Source of the DNA: Nematostella vectensis
Lineage: Eukaryota > Cnidaria > Anthozoa > Actiniaria > Edwardsiidae
Direction of reading: 5' to 3'
Assembly (NCBI RefSeq): GCF_932526225.1
Contig: NC_064039.1
Span: 2,256,001-2,320,000 of the forward strand
Length of the DNA stretch: 64,000 bases
Each line of letters begins with the position of its first letter. Position 1 is the stretch's first letter. The position numbers were made by a program, and so were the translations under genes. Shown in pieces: positions 33,071 through 46,100 of this stretch. The notes beneath the pieces were generated by a model, which did no database searches, was not told the DNA's origin, and worked only from the letters and a program-made list of their open reading frames with translations.

Positions 33071-33542
33071 TTTAGGATGAGATTTGTTGGAAAAATACAC
33101 TACGACGTCAAAGAAAAACTTCTCAATTCAGGTCTATGACTTTGTATTTTTTCTGCGCATGCTTTTACGTGTTTGCCTGCTGATTTGGGGATACTCAATA
33201 GGGTTGTGTAAGGGGGGGGGGGGGGAGAAAAATACAAATGAAAAAAGGTTAAATGAATGATTATCTTATGTTGAGTTTATAATCTTATTCTGATGATACA
33301 TTTAAGAAGTTTGTTTCACATATATAGCAAAAAAGATATATTGCTGATCTCAAATAAGATGTCTAAATATATATTTCGTTGCTAGCACCCCTCCCCTCAT
33401 AAAAAAAATAAATCTTATCACTAACCGAGCCTGCAGGCAAAGTGAACGCTGTCACAAATAACAAACAGACCGATGTAAAACAAAACGCCAACAAAAGAAG
33501 TTGCTTTGATGCACTGATCTTTGCCGTTTTTGGCTTTTATTA
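33071..33542. promoter_or_regulatory. Shared upstream region of PSMD4 (-) and the BTB gene (+)
   Basis: Only 472 bp separate the two divergent start codons, so the promoters must lie here or overlap. It holds a G run at 33210-33225 and AT-rich flanks. No TATA box could be assigned. Bidirectional function is inference from spacing. Confidence 0.5.
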
Positions 33543-36500
33543 ATGGAGAAAATGGCTGAGGGAAAGGACGAAAATTGTAAATTATTTGATCGGATCGGTG
33601 ATCATTATGACAACCCAGAAATGGCGGACAGGATTTTAGTTGTTACAGTTCGAAAACAAGGATGGGAGCAACTCCGGGCCGCAAAGCTAGCGAAGAATAT
33701 CTGTCAATCTAAAAAATCATCTACGGAGACAGGTAAAGCAGAAGATGAAGCATTGTCTGATGAGGATAGTGATATCGAGATCGATAAAACAGCGGAAATC
33801 AAGGGGAAAAATCAAAGTGAAGAAACAGAAGCAGGCGGTGTAACACCGGGGACTCTTGTAGACATCACGAATGAGGCCCTTGGTAATAAAGGACCAGAGC
33901 CTTCACCTGCTTTTGATGTTGATCGAGGAAAAGTCAGTGATGGAGAGAAAAAACCCAAATGTGCAACGAAAAGAAAGAAAAATAAGTCTGATGACAGTTT
34001 TACCATGCCAGATGACATTTATAAATTCACATTTGATAGCATCCCTCAATCAACAAATGGTACAGATCTGGAAGAAATACCTGGAAAAGAAAATGACAAA
34101 AGTCAATGTAATACTTCAATAGCCCATAATAACTGTCGAGAAACTTTGCCACAAGTTGAGCCAGAACGTGAATTGTGTGATGGAACAGAGACATGTAAAA
34201 TAGATGATATCCATGACCTTGATGTACCAGAAAGTGTAGTGCGAGAGTATGAAATACATGTTCATAGTTTTTGGCTTGCTCTTAACAGCTCCTATTTCAG
34301 GGGACTTTTTTTCAGCTCTGGCATGAAAGAGACAAGAAATAAAAAGGTATTTGCATGGTTTAAATATTTTGCAAGATTTGGGATTGTTTACAGGTCATCC
34401 AATCTGCTGAGATTTTAAATTAAAAGAAGTTTGGAAGTACCCTATCGCAATTGATCTGTAATTTAACTCATAGTTTCTAAATAACAATAGCAATTATGTG
34501 ACAGGGTTTTTCAAAGTTTAGCAACCATTTTATACTTGGCTTCTTATTCCCCACAAGTTTTGTGAATACTGAAAATTACCCATGAGATCAAGAATTTAAA
34601 CTATGCCTTTAAGAGTGGTCAAATATTGATTGTATAAAATATAGTAGTTGTTACACCAGAATTATTCTATTTTCCAGGTGTCTATAAATGTGACTGAGGA
34701 TATGTCAGCCATGTTCATGATCTTGATTGAATCCCTGTACAGACCGGATGTTGTTATCAACAAGAGTGTTGATGACCTGCTGATTCTCATGAGGCTGTCA
34801 CTTATATATGATGCCGATTCCACACTCAAATGCTGTCAGAGGTACTGTATGCTTGAGAAGAATTTTTCTAAGTAGAGCAGAGATCGATCTTTAGTATCTT
34901 AGGACTAGGAACAGATGGACGGACATAACCAGAATGAGCCAGCTGCCCACCCCCTTGCATCCAAGTCAGAATTTGCAAAAAAACATGTAAACCCTACTAC
35001 AAATGTCCACCCCCCCCAAAAAAAAGGAATCACTCATGCCTGTCCCACCCTAATCTCAAATTCACTTTTTTCTAGCTACAGTACAGAGTTGATGCTTGAA
35101 CTAAGGAGAGCACCCATATCCAAACTACAGTCATCCTTAGTCTAGCCTTTGTTTTTGTTTGTTTGTGGTTAGATTATTGTCTACTGCAGAGCTTTCTATC
35201 CCAATATGTGACAAGGCCTTGAACATGCAAGAGCATGAAAGGTGAGCTATTTATCAGTGATTAATGAATAGTTTACAGTAGCCAGTCTGTTTGTATATGC
35301 TCTGGCATTACTGTTTCTCTGTATTATTTTGTATTAGGCTGTCAGAGATGGATGAATTTATAAAGCGATGTGAGCAGCACCTGGTTGAAGCATTTAGCCC
35401 TCTCGATTACCAATGGACAAGAGAAGAATTCTTCTCTCTTAGTGCAACTGCTTTAAAATCAGGTATAACTGATTCATATAAACTATACACTTTAGAATAA
35501 TAAAAAAAAATTGGCACTGATAATCTTTAATTTTTTTTTGGCTTGCTGATTTCAGTCTTAGGAAGCAATGAGTTGTGTGTGTCATCTGAGAACACAGTAT
35601 TCTTGGCATTGATGCGTTGGGCGGAGATGAATGAAGTACTTGATGAAGGTTTAGAACCTCTTCTCAACCATGTTTGCTTTAAAGCCATGACCATCAACTA
35701 CCTACATGATGTTGTAACAAGTGCACATCCAATTGCCAGCACTGTAGAAAAATTCCCACTTCTGTTTGAAGAAGCTGTATTCTTTCATGCCTTCTCAAAG
35801 GTTTGTTAAGTAACTGTCCAGCTAAGAGGTGACCGCAAAAAATGCATGGAATGCAAAATGTGCACTGGCATGTAAAAAATGTCTTTGTTAATGCTAGAAA
35901 TTTGATTGGCCGAGACTCAGAATTCAAGCATAAGTTACACTTAAAACAAGATTTTACCTATTGTTTTTAAATATTTATATTGTTAGTGATTATTATTTTT
36001 TTGTAATATGGTTATTAGAGAAAAAATAAAAAAATAATAAAAATACTGCCCTTGCTCCATCTGATTGGTTCAAAACAGAAAATCACCAATAAGGTATATT
36101 AGGGAGCACATTTTCCACATAATTTCCTCAAAATCTTACTATATTTGTACTATATTCTTACTACATGTTCTTACCAGTACTGTATGTTTTGTATAAAAAG
36201 ATCCTATGTGGGGAAAGCTTTTTGCCACAGAACAATGGGACCTTGGTTCCTTTTTGCATGAATGATTACTTAGAAGCATCTTTAACATATACAGTACTGT
36301 AAAACAAGTGAATTGATGCAGATGTTCAAGTTAGTTTCTCTTAGTTTGTGTGTACATGAATGTAGGCAGCTAAAATGATGAATACAATATACCATTCAAA
36401 ATCGCTGGAGCTTTTGCTTGTGTTCAAGTTTCCATTTTCCTGATGTTGTTTGTTTTTTAAGGAGAGGCAAGCAGAAGAAGGTGATTATGAACCCAGGAAG

Positions 36501-37221
36501 GCCTTTGAAGAGCCAATTTTATTCAACTGGCATGTTGAGAATTATGAAGACACTGAATTCGAAAAGAAAAAGAAAATTGTAAAATCACCTCACTTCTGGG
36601 TCAGTGGGTATGAAATGTAAGTATTTGCAGTAGTGCACACCTTGCAGCCCCCCCCCCCCCCCCCCCCCCAAGACAACTCTCCTTCGGTTTGTGTGTAGAG
36701 AACTCTCTACTTGCGAACCTAGAGAGAAAGATGTGGCAGCCGAAGGTTGCTTGCAAGGAGTTGATTTTCCTTTTCCTCCCTTGCATCTTCTGCATACAGT
36801 ATCTATGTTCCAACGTTTTTGGTTTTATAACACCTGGAGAACCTGCCTTGGGCGATACACCTCGTTAAAAGTTTCTGATATGGTTGGGCTGTGTTTTATA
36901 AACAAAAAAAAAACTTATTGGTTACATATTTACCATAGGTTTCTGGAGCTCAAACTTCGTTCATCTGGATTCCAAGGTCTCTATCTCACAATCTGTACCC
37001 AGCAGTTCAACCATAATAGCAAAGGATTTGTAAAGCTAAAATACTCCTTGTCATCGAATTTCCTCAAAGCTACACATGTTTTTAATGAAGTGGACATATT
37101 TGACAAGGAAGGATCAGGCTGGGGTTATGAGGAATTCTTCCCTTTGACCTGGCCAGAGTTCAGGGACCAGTTGAAGCGGTCACCACTTATTATTACAGCT
37201 CAGGTTAGACTGTTAGAGTAG
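33543..37221 (+). CDS. BTB-BACK protein with MATH-like C-terminus
   Basis: Seven exons with matching phases: 33543-34346, 34678-34841, 35173-35241, 35338-35462, 35556-35800, 36462-36616 and 36939-37221. They give 614 residues. Residues about 1-230 are charged and low in complexity, with Lys-rich segments (KRKKNK). DHYDNPEMADRILVVTVRKQ near residue 20 looks like the first BTB strand. A BTB core follows at about 233-322 (YEIHVHSFWLALNSSYFRGL, then INKSVDDLLILMRLSLIYDA). A BACK domain spans about 350-460 (NTVFLALMRWAEMN). The C-terminal 150 residues look like a MATH/TRAF-type sandwich (GWGYEEFFPLTWPEFRDQL). The layout recalls the POB1/LRB-like BTB-BACK family, so a Cullin-3 substrate adaptor is likely. 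That role is inference. If the last exon splices on at CAG|GTTAGA, the C-terminus differs. Confidence 0.82.
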
Positions 37222-37271
37222 GCAGAATTTCAGGATAGTTTGAACTGCGGCTTATATGAAGTGTAGTATGA

Positions 37272-37277
37272 AATAAA
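37272..37277 (+). terminator. Poly(A) signal of the BTB gene
   Basis: AATAAA, 51 bp after the stop codon, followed by T-rich sequence. Confidence 0.6.
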
Positions 37278-37572
37278 TGTGATCTTCTTTTACACTCGTT
37301 TTCAGTCACACGTGCGCTTTGGGTTTTTCGTTTTCATTAGTAAGTGGATTTTGGTAACAATAGCCATTTCACAGTTTTAATGGCAGTTATATGTTAACCA
37401 ATTAGAGAGCGCAGAAAGGCACCAGGCATCAGGAACGCAGACAAAAGATGAATATGCATAAAATCACTCTATTTAATTGCTTCAGTGGCAGTTGCAAAGA
37501 AGGTTTGACTGGAAAAAAAGTGTAATAGTAGTAGCCAAACGGACATTTTATCTGCTATTAAACTACAGTACA

Positions 37573-37578
37573 TTTATT
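37573..37578 (-). terminator. Poly(A) signal of TAF11
   Basis: AATAAA on the minus strand, 53 bp beyond the TAF11 stop. Together with the BTB signal it defines a tail-to-tail gap of about 300 bp. Confidence 0.55.
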
Positions 37579-37630
37579 ATAAAATAATAAACTATTAATT
37601 GCTGGTGTGAATGCGGTATTAGTAATTTTA

Positions 37631-39812
37631 CTATCTGTAAAACAGCCTTTTCTGGTGTCTGATATTTGGGACTAGTCCTTTGTGCTTCAGTTTACGAATG
37701 GCCTCTCGCAAGTGTTTGGGCTGCAGTGGTCCTTTTTCTTTTGACTTCTCCATCACATCGCAGGCTGTGACATAAAGTAAATGGTTAGATATAGTACTGA
37801 GACAGAGATGAGGGGAGGGAAAGCAAGGGAAGGACTTTGCAGAAAAATACACGATTATCAACAATGAAAACAAGCATGAAAGATTTCAGTGTCATTAACA
37901 AGGGGTGGGGAAATGACTCCTGCAGAATATTACTGTAGCATGTACTGTACATGTAATAGCTTGGCTAAACAAACAACCACTGAGCATGTTTTACTGGTCT
38001 AAATACAAAAAAAATCAGGGCATACTTTTTCATTTGACATTGAAAGAGATATCAAAGAAGAACCTGGGAAATTTTTAATTCTGATTTGATAAATGTCCAT
38101 TCAGCACAAGTGTTTGGAAAAAAATGTTTTTATTTTGTTCAATCATATGGGGGAGTGTTTAATTTTTGTTTGTGACTACACTTATAAATGAGTGTTTCAA
38201 GCAAAATGTTAGCCAAACATGATGTATCTTTAGCTATACCGTACTCATAGACCCCCTAGCAATGAAATTGTTAGAAGTAGCTCTTGAAATAAACCATGTA
38301 CCTTCTTCAACAACTTCACCCACAAACACTTTAGCAATTCCAGCCATTGCAATGACAACATTGGGCGGAATGGACGTCCCGCCAGTGACACCTTGCATTA
38401 ACTATAAGACAATTGACAGAGTTAACATTCTAAGATACATTTAGTAGTCTACAACACATTATAAATGTATTAGGGGGGGATAGCGGTATGTAAATCCGCC
38501 GATCCGCAACATTTTCGGGGCAAATCAGTGGATCCGCAGATGTTTTTAGATCCGCATGGTTTGACAGATAGACAATAGCATCGATTGATATTCATTCAAA
38601 ATCCGAAATTCGACCGTCAAAGCAGTCAATATCCGAAATCCGTGCCCAAGTTGTCAACAGATCCGTGATCCGCAGTATTTCCAAAATCCGCCAATCCGCT
38701 GAAATAATCATCATAATCCGTAGTCCGTGAGCATTTCGGGGCTGAATCCGCCGATCCGCGAACCTATTCACCCCCCCTTATTAGGTTTGTATAAAAAATT
38801 TATGGTATTACGGCCTGATGTCTTGTAAAACAACAAATAAAAAGAACACCTTATTACAAAATTCTTCAGACATGAAATTTTGTAAAATAATAATATCATA
38901 TTAAAAAACATGTATTCCTATTTACAAAATCTTGAAGAGGACTGCTCTTAGGATTTTACAGTCACTAGTGTCTAGGCGGCACTTCTACTAAAGATGTTCC
39001 CACAAGTCACCATCCCTAGCACCCCTTTTTACATCCCCCAAAACAGGATTAATGCAGTGTGTTTAGGAAGATGGGACCTCCAGAGAGGAGAAAAAACAGT
39101 TCTGGTAAGGCTCTCCCCCATTCTTACCTACTAAGTGAGTCACAAAATCCTCCCATGACATTTCAAACACAACACTCATTTTATAAAATGTCTCATGGAA
39201 TCAAAGTGACACAACAACTTCATTTAATAATGATGTAAAAACATGGTATAAGGATCTACACAGCTAGTGGAGGTCACGACATTCCAGAAACCAAGCACAA
39301 AACATCGAGCCTACCCTTTTTATAGCAGCTTTTGGAAAGGCTGCCCTCCTGTACATTTCATAACGATTCAACTGGTCCTCAGAGAATGAAGATACAAGTA
39401 GTCTAAAAAATGAAAAGAAACGGTTAAAATTGTTAAAACTGTTCTCTGACCTCTTTTTCGCCCTATGTTTGACGAAATAACAATAGGGACAAATAAAGAG
39501 CTTGGGCTACCTGTGTTGTGTACATAAAACTTACTGCATCTTTTCGACTCCTTCTTCTTCATTAGTTCTAGAAGTTCCAGCTTTAGCTTGCTCCATCTCC
39601 CCCTCCTTAAATTCACTGCTGGTATGTCTAACCACAGTTGGTGCAGTCGATAACGAGGGTTTTTGGGTTGAAAAGTCTTTGTCGTGATGAGCGAGTATTT
39701 TTGCTGGTGGAGATTTCAGTTCATTATCTGTTTCATGATCGGGCTCAAGCTTTCTTTTGAGACTGTTTCCCTCGATTGCAGGTTCACCACTGGGATCTAT
39801 AACGGTATCCAT
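37631..39812 (-). CDS. TAF11: Transcription initiation factor TFIID subunit 11
   Basis: Four minus-strand exons: 39535-39812, 39315-39402, 38302-38401 and 37631-37764. They join in phase to 199 codons plus stop (human is 211). The N-terminal exon is hydrophilic ([20 protein letters not shown]). The conserved C-terminal histone fold begins at [20 protein letters not shown]. It continues [10 protein letters not shown], then [19 protein letters not shown] and VGEVVEEACDVMEK, and ends [23 protein letters not shown]11 pairs with TAF13 within TFIID and helps position TBP on promoters. I chose the Met of MDTVIDPSG because the upstream in-frame residues look like untranslated leader. It is head-to-head with SAAL1. 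Confidence 0.95.
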
Positions 39813-40190
39813 CCACTTTATATAGCAGTACTTGATAATCAAACTTCTCATGTCTTACAAACACAACTACTAAAATCGCCTTCCATTTTGAAAGAACCGG
39901 AAAAGACTAGGCACGAGGTTTACGAAGGCTTATCGACTATTTGTCAATCTACCGTCTTTTTAGTAATTTATTTTATCACAAAAGAATTAGAAGAATTATC
40001 TTATTAGGCAAAACAGGCTAGCCTTCAATACAGATAAATTATTGTGTATTAGTTTCTACCTTTAGATTAAATTTGCATTGCTTTTTAATATTATACGAGT
40101 AATTACGAATTTTTATTGGCACTGTATTCGCTTTCGCGGGTTTTCCGAAACAGTATCGAATTCCTGTTATATTGATTGTTCGTCCACAAC
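39813..40190. promoter_or_regulatory. Shared upstream region of TAF11 (-) and SAAL1 (+)
   Basis: 378 bp lie between two divergent start codons. The sequence just before the SAAL1 ATG (CACAACATGGCGGCG) has a good Kozak context and a YY1-like GCGGC core overlapping the start. Bidirectional use is inferred. Confidence 0.5.
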
Positions 40191-43100
40191 ATGGCGGCGA
40201 GAAATCCCTCGCCACCTCGTCTTTCCGCAGAAGAAAACAAATTGATCCACAGTGATAGCATAGGAGACACTGTTTTCAGTAAGAAATGGGTGCTTCAGAC
40301 ATTAATGCAGCTTGTTGAGAGTGTGCGTGGTAATGACGGTAAAGACGAGCCGTCGCCAAACACAGATTCCTCGTGTGATCGCGAAGATTTCGAAGACTCA
40401 GAAGAACCTTTCGAGAAGGAGCTTTGCGAGCTGTGGGACATGTCGATGAATGCTGTAAGTTGGTTTGATTGTTATTCGTAACAGTTTTGTAGAGTATTTG
40501 GTTTATCATTAAGAGTTCAAGTATATCTGATCTATCAAATAAAAGTGTCAATCATTGATATGATGGTTACGATGATGGTGATGACGAGTATCAGTGCACT
40601 AGCCAAAGTCAGTTAAAGGTGTAAGAAGAGGATAATAAGAAGTTTTGTAGACGTTTATTCAACGGTGAAACGAGCCATGAGTCTTGCACAATCTATAAGG
40701 GTCCTGGGTCACGTTCTGAGCACGTGCTCTGTCACGCAACTTGTCACATCTTCCCTCTTTTAACAGTAACGCTAACGGTTGGTAAAAACAACATTATAAT
40801 AATCAAAGGGTAAAAATCGAAATTTTACAACTAAAATCATACGATGGATTATTACTAATGTTCAGTGTCCTAACAGTTTCAATGTTATTTTGGCACATAG
40901 TCTTTGAGCCATGCAGGAGGCTTCACCTCCCGCCGAGGCCTTGTTATAGCCTGTGAAGAATCTGGTGGCATGGCAACCTGGCTGGGTTGCTGCTGAGCAT
41001 CATCGGGTTCTGGTGATTCCAGAACATCAGGTACTTGGCTGTTTGTTTCTCCAGTGCTGATCAACTGTCGGCGGTTTCGTCGGTAGGTGGTACCTTCAGT
41101 CTCGACGTTGTAGCTCCTAGGTCCGGCTTGACCTAAACACGTACCAGGCGTCCACGTGTCTTGTCCTGGTAGCTTCATGCGCACAGTTTCGCCGACAGCA
41201 ATGGGCTCCAGGGGCTTGCTGTGCTTATCGTAATAAAACTTCTGGCGTTGCTTGGTACCTATCAACTTCCTGGTGTCCTCTTCAGTGTTGTAGCTAGGCT
41301 GTAGTAGGGAACCAGCCACAGGGAGAAGTGTTTTGCATCGACGTCCGAAAAGGCGCTGGGCCGGGCTAGTTCCGATTCCAGCAGTCGGAGTATTCCGCCA
41401 GTCGAGAAGTGCTTGGAATTCTGACCCCCCGGATGTCTTGCATTTTTTAAACAGCCTCTTTACTGTCTGTACAGCATTTTCCGCTTTCCCATTTGCTTGG
41501 GCATATCTTGGGGATGACGTCTTGTGTTCGAACATCCAGGTCTTGGCAAATACACTAAACTCCGCTGATGCGAACTGCGGTCCATTGTCGGTTATAAGGG
41601 TGTCTGGGATGCCAAACCTGGCAAATATTGCCTTCAGCTCCTTTATTATTGCTCGTGATGTCACTGTGTTAAGCCGGGCCACTTCTATGTAGTTGCTGAA
41701 GTAGTCACTGACCACTAGCAGTGTTCGGTTGTCGAGCTCACAGAGGTCAGCTGAGACCTTTCCCCAAGGTCGAGCGACAAACTCATGTTGGAGAATTGGC
41801 TCCTTTCGTTGGCCACTGCGATGAGTCAAACATACTTCGCATTTTGTGATGTACTCCTTCAACTCGACAGTCATCCGCGGCCAGAAAAACGTGTCTCTTG
41901 CTCGTCTTATGCAGCCTTCTATACCGATGTGGGATGAGTGTGTCTTTTCCATAAGCTCCTTCCTCAGGGCTCTAGGAACCACCAACTGTTGGCCTTTAAA
42001 GATGAGTTCTTCTTGGACAGTTAGCTCGTCTCGAATATCAAAGTAAGGATGCACGCACTCCGGCAGGTCTGTTTTGCTCTCTGGCCAACCTCTCTTTATA
42101 ACCTCTCGAAGGTTTTGTTGCACCGCATCATCTACTGCTGCATTTTTGAGTTGCTGCCAAGTCTCTTCTCTCACTGGCATCCATGATCGATGGTCAATCT
42201 CCTCCAGCTCCCTGGTACACTCCCAGGCGTTGACTTCGGGTAGGTAAGCTCTGCTTAGGGTGTCAGCCAAGTAAAGATCTTTGCCTTTCTTGTACTTCAC
42301 ATTGAGACTGTAACTCTGCAGACTCAGCAGCATTCGTTGTAGGCGTTTCGGAGCAGTCGCCAGAGGTTTGATGAAGATTGGTTCCAAAGGCTTGTGATCA
42401 GTCTCGATGTTGACGACTTCGCGGCCGTAGACGTACGTATGGAAACGGTCACACGCAAAAACAATCGCGAGCAGCTCCTTCTCAATCTGTGCATAACGCG
42501 TCTCAGCGGGTTGAGTGCACGTGATGCGTAGGCTACTGGTTGGCCATTCTGTAGTAATGCGGCACCCAATCCGCTCTGCGACGCATCGCACTGAAGTGTA
42601 ATCTCCTCGTCTAGGTTGTAGTACCGCAATACTGGAGTGACTGTAACGGCATCCTTTAGCTTTTCAAACGCAGACTGTTGCGCATCATCCCAGATGAACT
42701 GCACGTCGCTCTGTGTGAGATCCCTCAGCGGCTTTGTGATGTCTGACAGCTGGGGCAGGAACTTTGCAAGGTATTGGGCTAGGCCTAACAGACGCTGTAC
42801 CCCAAGCTTGTCGGTCGGTGAGGGCATGTCCACAATTGCTCGCACTTTAGCAGGGTCGACTTTAAGTCCCTTGTCAGTTGCTATGTGGCCAATGAAGAGT
42901 AACTCTGATTTCCTAAGTCTCATCTTGTCGGGATTCAGGTGTATGTCCCGTTGATCACAACGGTTTAGGAATGCCAGGAGGTTCCTGTCGTGATCCGCCG
43001 TTGCCTCCTCGTAGCTCTCGCCATAGCCCACTACCAGGAAATCATCAGCAACAACTTCGGTTCCAGTCAGACCTTCGGCAAATTCATGCATCTTTCTTTG

Positions 43101-46100
43101 AAACACTTCTGGTGCTGAGGAGATCCCGAAAGGCATTCTCTTCCATCGGTATCGGCCAAACGGTGTATGGAAAGTTGTTAGATAGGTCGACTCTTCCTCT
43201 AGCTGGACGTGCCAGAAACCGTTGCGGACATCCAACAACGTGAACACCTTGGCACCGTGTAATCGTGTTGCAACCTCTTCTATGGTTGGTAGGGGATAGT
43301 TTTCCCTCTGGATGGCTTTGTTGAGATCCTTTGGGTCTAGGCATATTCGCAGTTTTCCATCTTTCTTGGGAACTACTACCATAGAGCTGATCCACGAGGT
43401 GGGTGTGGTCACCGGTGCTATTATCTCTTTGTCCACTAGATCATTCAAGGTTTTCTTGAGCTGGGGTCTTAGGGCTACTGCAACTCTACGTGGTGCGTGT
43501 TGTACTGGTTGAGCGTTTGTGTCTAGTCTGATGGTGTATTCTCCATCAAGTTTGCCAACCCCGTCACTGAACACTGCTGGGAACTTAGCCAATATTTCTT
43601 CTCTTGTTAGTGCAGCTCCTGGTTTGGGGTCAACGGTGAACACTGTCGCTCCATCTGTCTGCGGTTTGTGAAACTGGTCGTTGTCATTGTACTGTATAAT
43701 GTTCATGCCAAGGCATGCCTTACGCCCCAGAATCGGGCGGATTTCATGGCTGTCAACAAGGCGACAATCCAGCTGGCACGATACATGGTTTCTCCACACT
43801 CTAATGGTGACATGCCCGACGACTTTGATCTTTGATCCCCCATACGCCACTAAGGACGTTTGCACGGGTTTCACTTTTACTAGCTTGTGGTCGTTACACG
43901 CCTGCTTGTATATGTGCACTGGCAACACATTGCATTGTGCACCAGTATCAGGTTGGAAACGGATGAAACTTCCAGACTCTGATTGAAATGTGACCAGCTG
44001 CGAATCATCCAACCAGACGGCCAATACTTCCTCCGTTTGATATGTCTCCTCAGGATACATATCTGTTTCTTCGACTTCGGTAGCCTTGACTTCCTGTTTG
44101 CATCTATTGGCAAAGTGATTTTTCGCTCCGCACTTCCGGCAGTCCTTTCCTCGTGCGGGACACGATTCCTGATTTGCCATATGTTGGTATCCACAGTTGT
44201 CACATTGTTTGCCTTGACCTCGTTGCTTTCGCCGATAATTTTTGATGTTGGGTTTCTTCGACTCGAATTTACTCACGGCATTGACGTCTGTCTCAGATGT
44301 ATCTTTGACTATTTTCATCTGAGCAAGCATACTCTCAGCCGCTCGGCAAATTTCATCTGTTTTCGCTAGTGTTAATTTGGACTCGCGTAACAACCTTTCT
44401 CTGACCTTCGTGTCATGTATTCCAAATAACAACCGATCTCGAAGTATTTCGTCTGGCGTAATCGTATCAAACTCGCAGGACTCGGCCAATTTTCTCAGCG
44501 CTGTTCTATAGTGCTCGTAGGACTCTCCAGGCTCTTGCATTCGCTGGTTGAAACGGAATCTTTCGAACGGCACGTTCTTTCTTGGTTGACAGTACTCGGC
44601 GAATTTCTTTATGACAGGCTCTATCTTGTCTGTCTCTCCTTCGGTCAGGGTAAATGTCGAGTAGACTTCTCTCGCCTCTTCACCGATAACTGTTAGCAAC
44701 GTAGCTACTTGTACGGCTTCAGCTTTCTCGTTCAACCCAGTCGCCAACGAGTAGTTTTTCCAAGCGAGCACAAATCGCTTCCATTTGTCAGCAGCATTGC
44801 TATTGTGTATCTCCAGCGGCGCCGGCGGCGGTAAGACATATCCTGAGGCCATAGTTAACCGCGGCCACCATGTAAGAAGAGGATAATAAGAAGTTTTGTA
44901 GACGTTTATTCAACGGTGAAACGAGCCATGAGTCTTGCACAATCTATAAGGGTCCTGGGTCACGTTCTGAGCACGTGCTCTGTCACGCAACTTGTCACAA
45001 AAGGGGTCAAGAAACTGTACTCAGAATGAGTTTGTTTTGTACTTTTTGATGATGGGTATAAACTTCTCCCTGGGGGGGGGGGGGGGGGGGGGGACGGATG
45101 TGGGGTTTGGATGTGAAAGTCAGGGGTTCTATGTTTGATAACATGCCAGGTCAGTTTGTGAGTTTTTAGAGGCTTAAAAAACTTAGTGTACTTCTCTAGT
45201 TACAAAATTTATGAGATCCCTGTTAGATATGCCCATGCCTGTATTATGTTAGAGTAGTATCTACATTGTTAATATTAGTTGCTGTGAAGCTACAAAATAT
45301 TACTGTGCCACAATGAACACAATGCATACGGAAATGACCAGTAGGGGCATGGCTGTGCCCCTCCAGTTTTGTTAATGTCCCTTGTATTGGCCCCCACCCC
45401 CAGTATTTCTTTGTCCATTATGGCACCCCTTTTACCCTCAGCTCCTTCTTTTTATAATGTCATATGACAATCTATTTTAGGGTATAATTAATTGTATCCC
45501 CAGAGGACAGGGGTGTTCTGATGTTACCATGAAGGCAAAGGTCTGAATTTTTTTTAGGTTTGAAAATTTGGCCTGGTTTTTGTTTGGGTGGGCAGAAGGA
45601 GATCTATGGGAAACACATTTCTACCCACACAATGTAAACGAGGGAGTATCTAGGTTTGGATATTTTTGGGGTGGAGAATTGCTGCCCTGAGTAATTTTGG
45701 ATATGATTCCCCCCTAGTGCCACCAATCATGTAATAGTATGAGGACAATAGTATATAATAGAGTCTTTGGCTTTTTCAGGATGTTGCTAAGTTCTTACAA
45801 GAAGTGGATGCCACAGAGTTTCTTCTTGATGTCATCCTCAAGTCCAAAAGAGCCAGAATAACGGTAGGAATAGCTATCACACACATACTACAGTATAGCC
45901 TGCAGGGAACATAACATTGCGTTTTTTTTTTGCGGATTGTTTGCAAGTAGTTTGAGTGTCATTGGATTTATACACTCAAACTCAAGGCACCTTGTGTAGA
46001 CTACATGCACCAAACTACACGCACCTGTTTGCCCCATTAACTTCTACAAAGTCCCTTGAGAATGTTAGGAGCTACACCTCATTCTTATGCCTCACTCAAC

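Larger units (their letters stand above)
40620..44999 (-). mobile_element. Ty3/gypsy LTR retrotransposon, near-complete, in SAAL1 intron 1
   Basis: A 4,380-bp insertion with two 129-bp LTRs (TG...CA ends) and a 5-bp target duplication AAAGG (40615-40619 and 45000-45004). It is transcribed on the minus strand, antisense to SAAL1. The order is gag, protease, RT, RNase H, integrase (Ty3/gypsy order), with no envelope frame. The LTRs look nearly identical by eye, so insertion is recent. The coding region carries a frameshift in RNase H, so this copy is probably not autonomous. Confidence 0.95.

Noticed and set aside
41333-44696. Plus-strand frames of 60-128 codons inside the gypsy element
   Set aside because: Antisense shadows of gag-pol.
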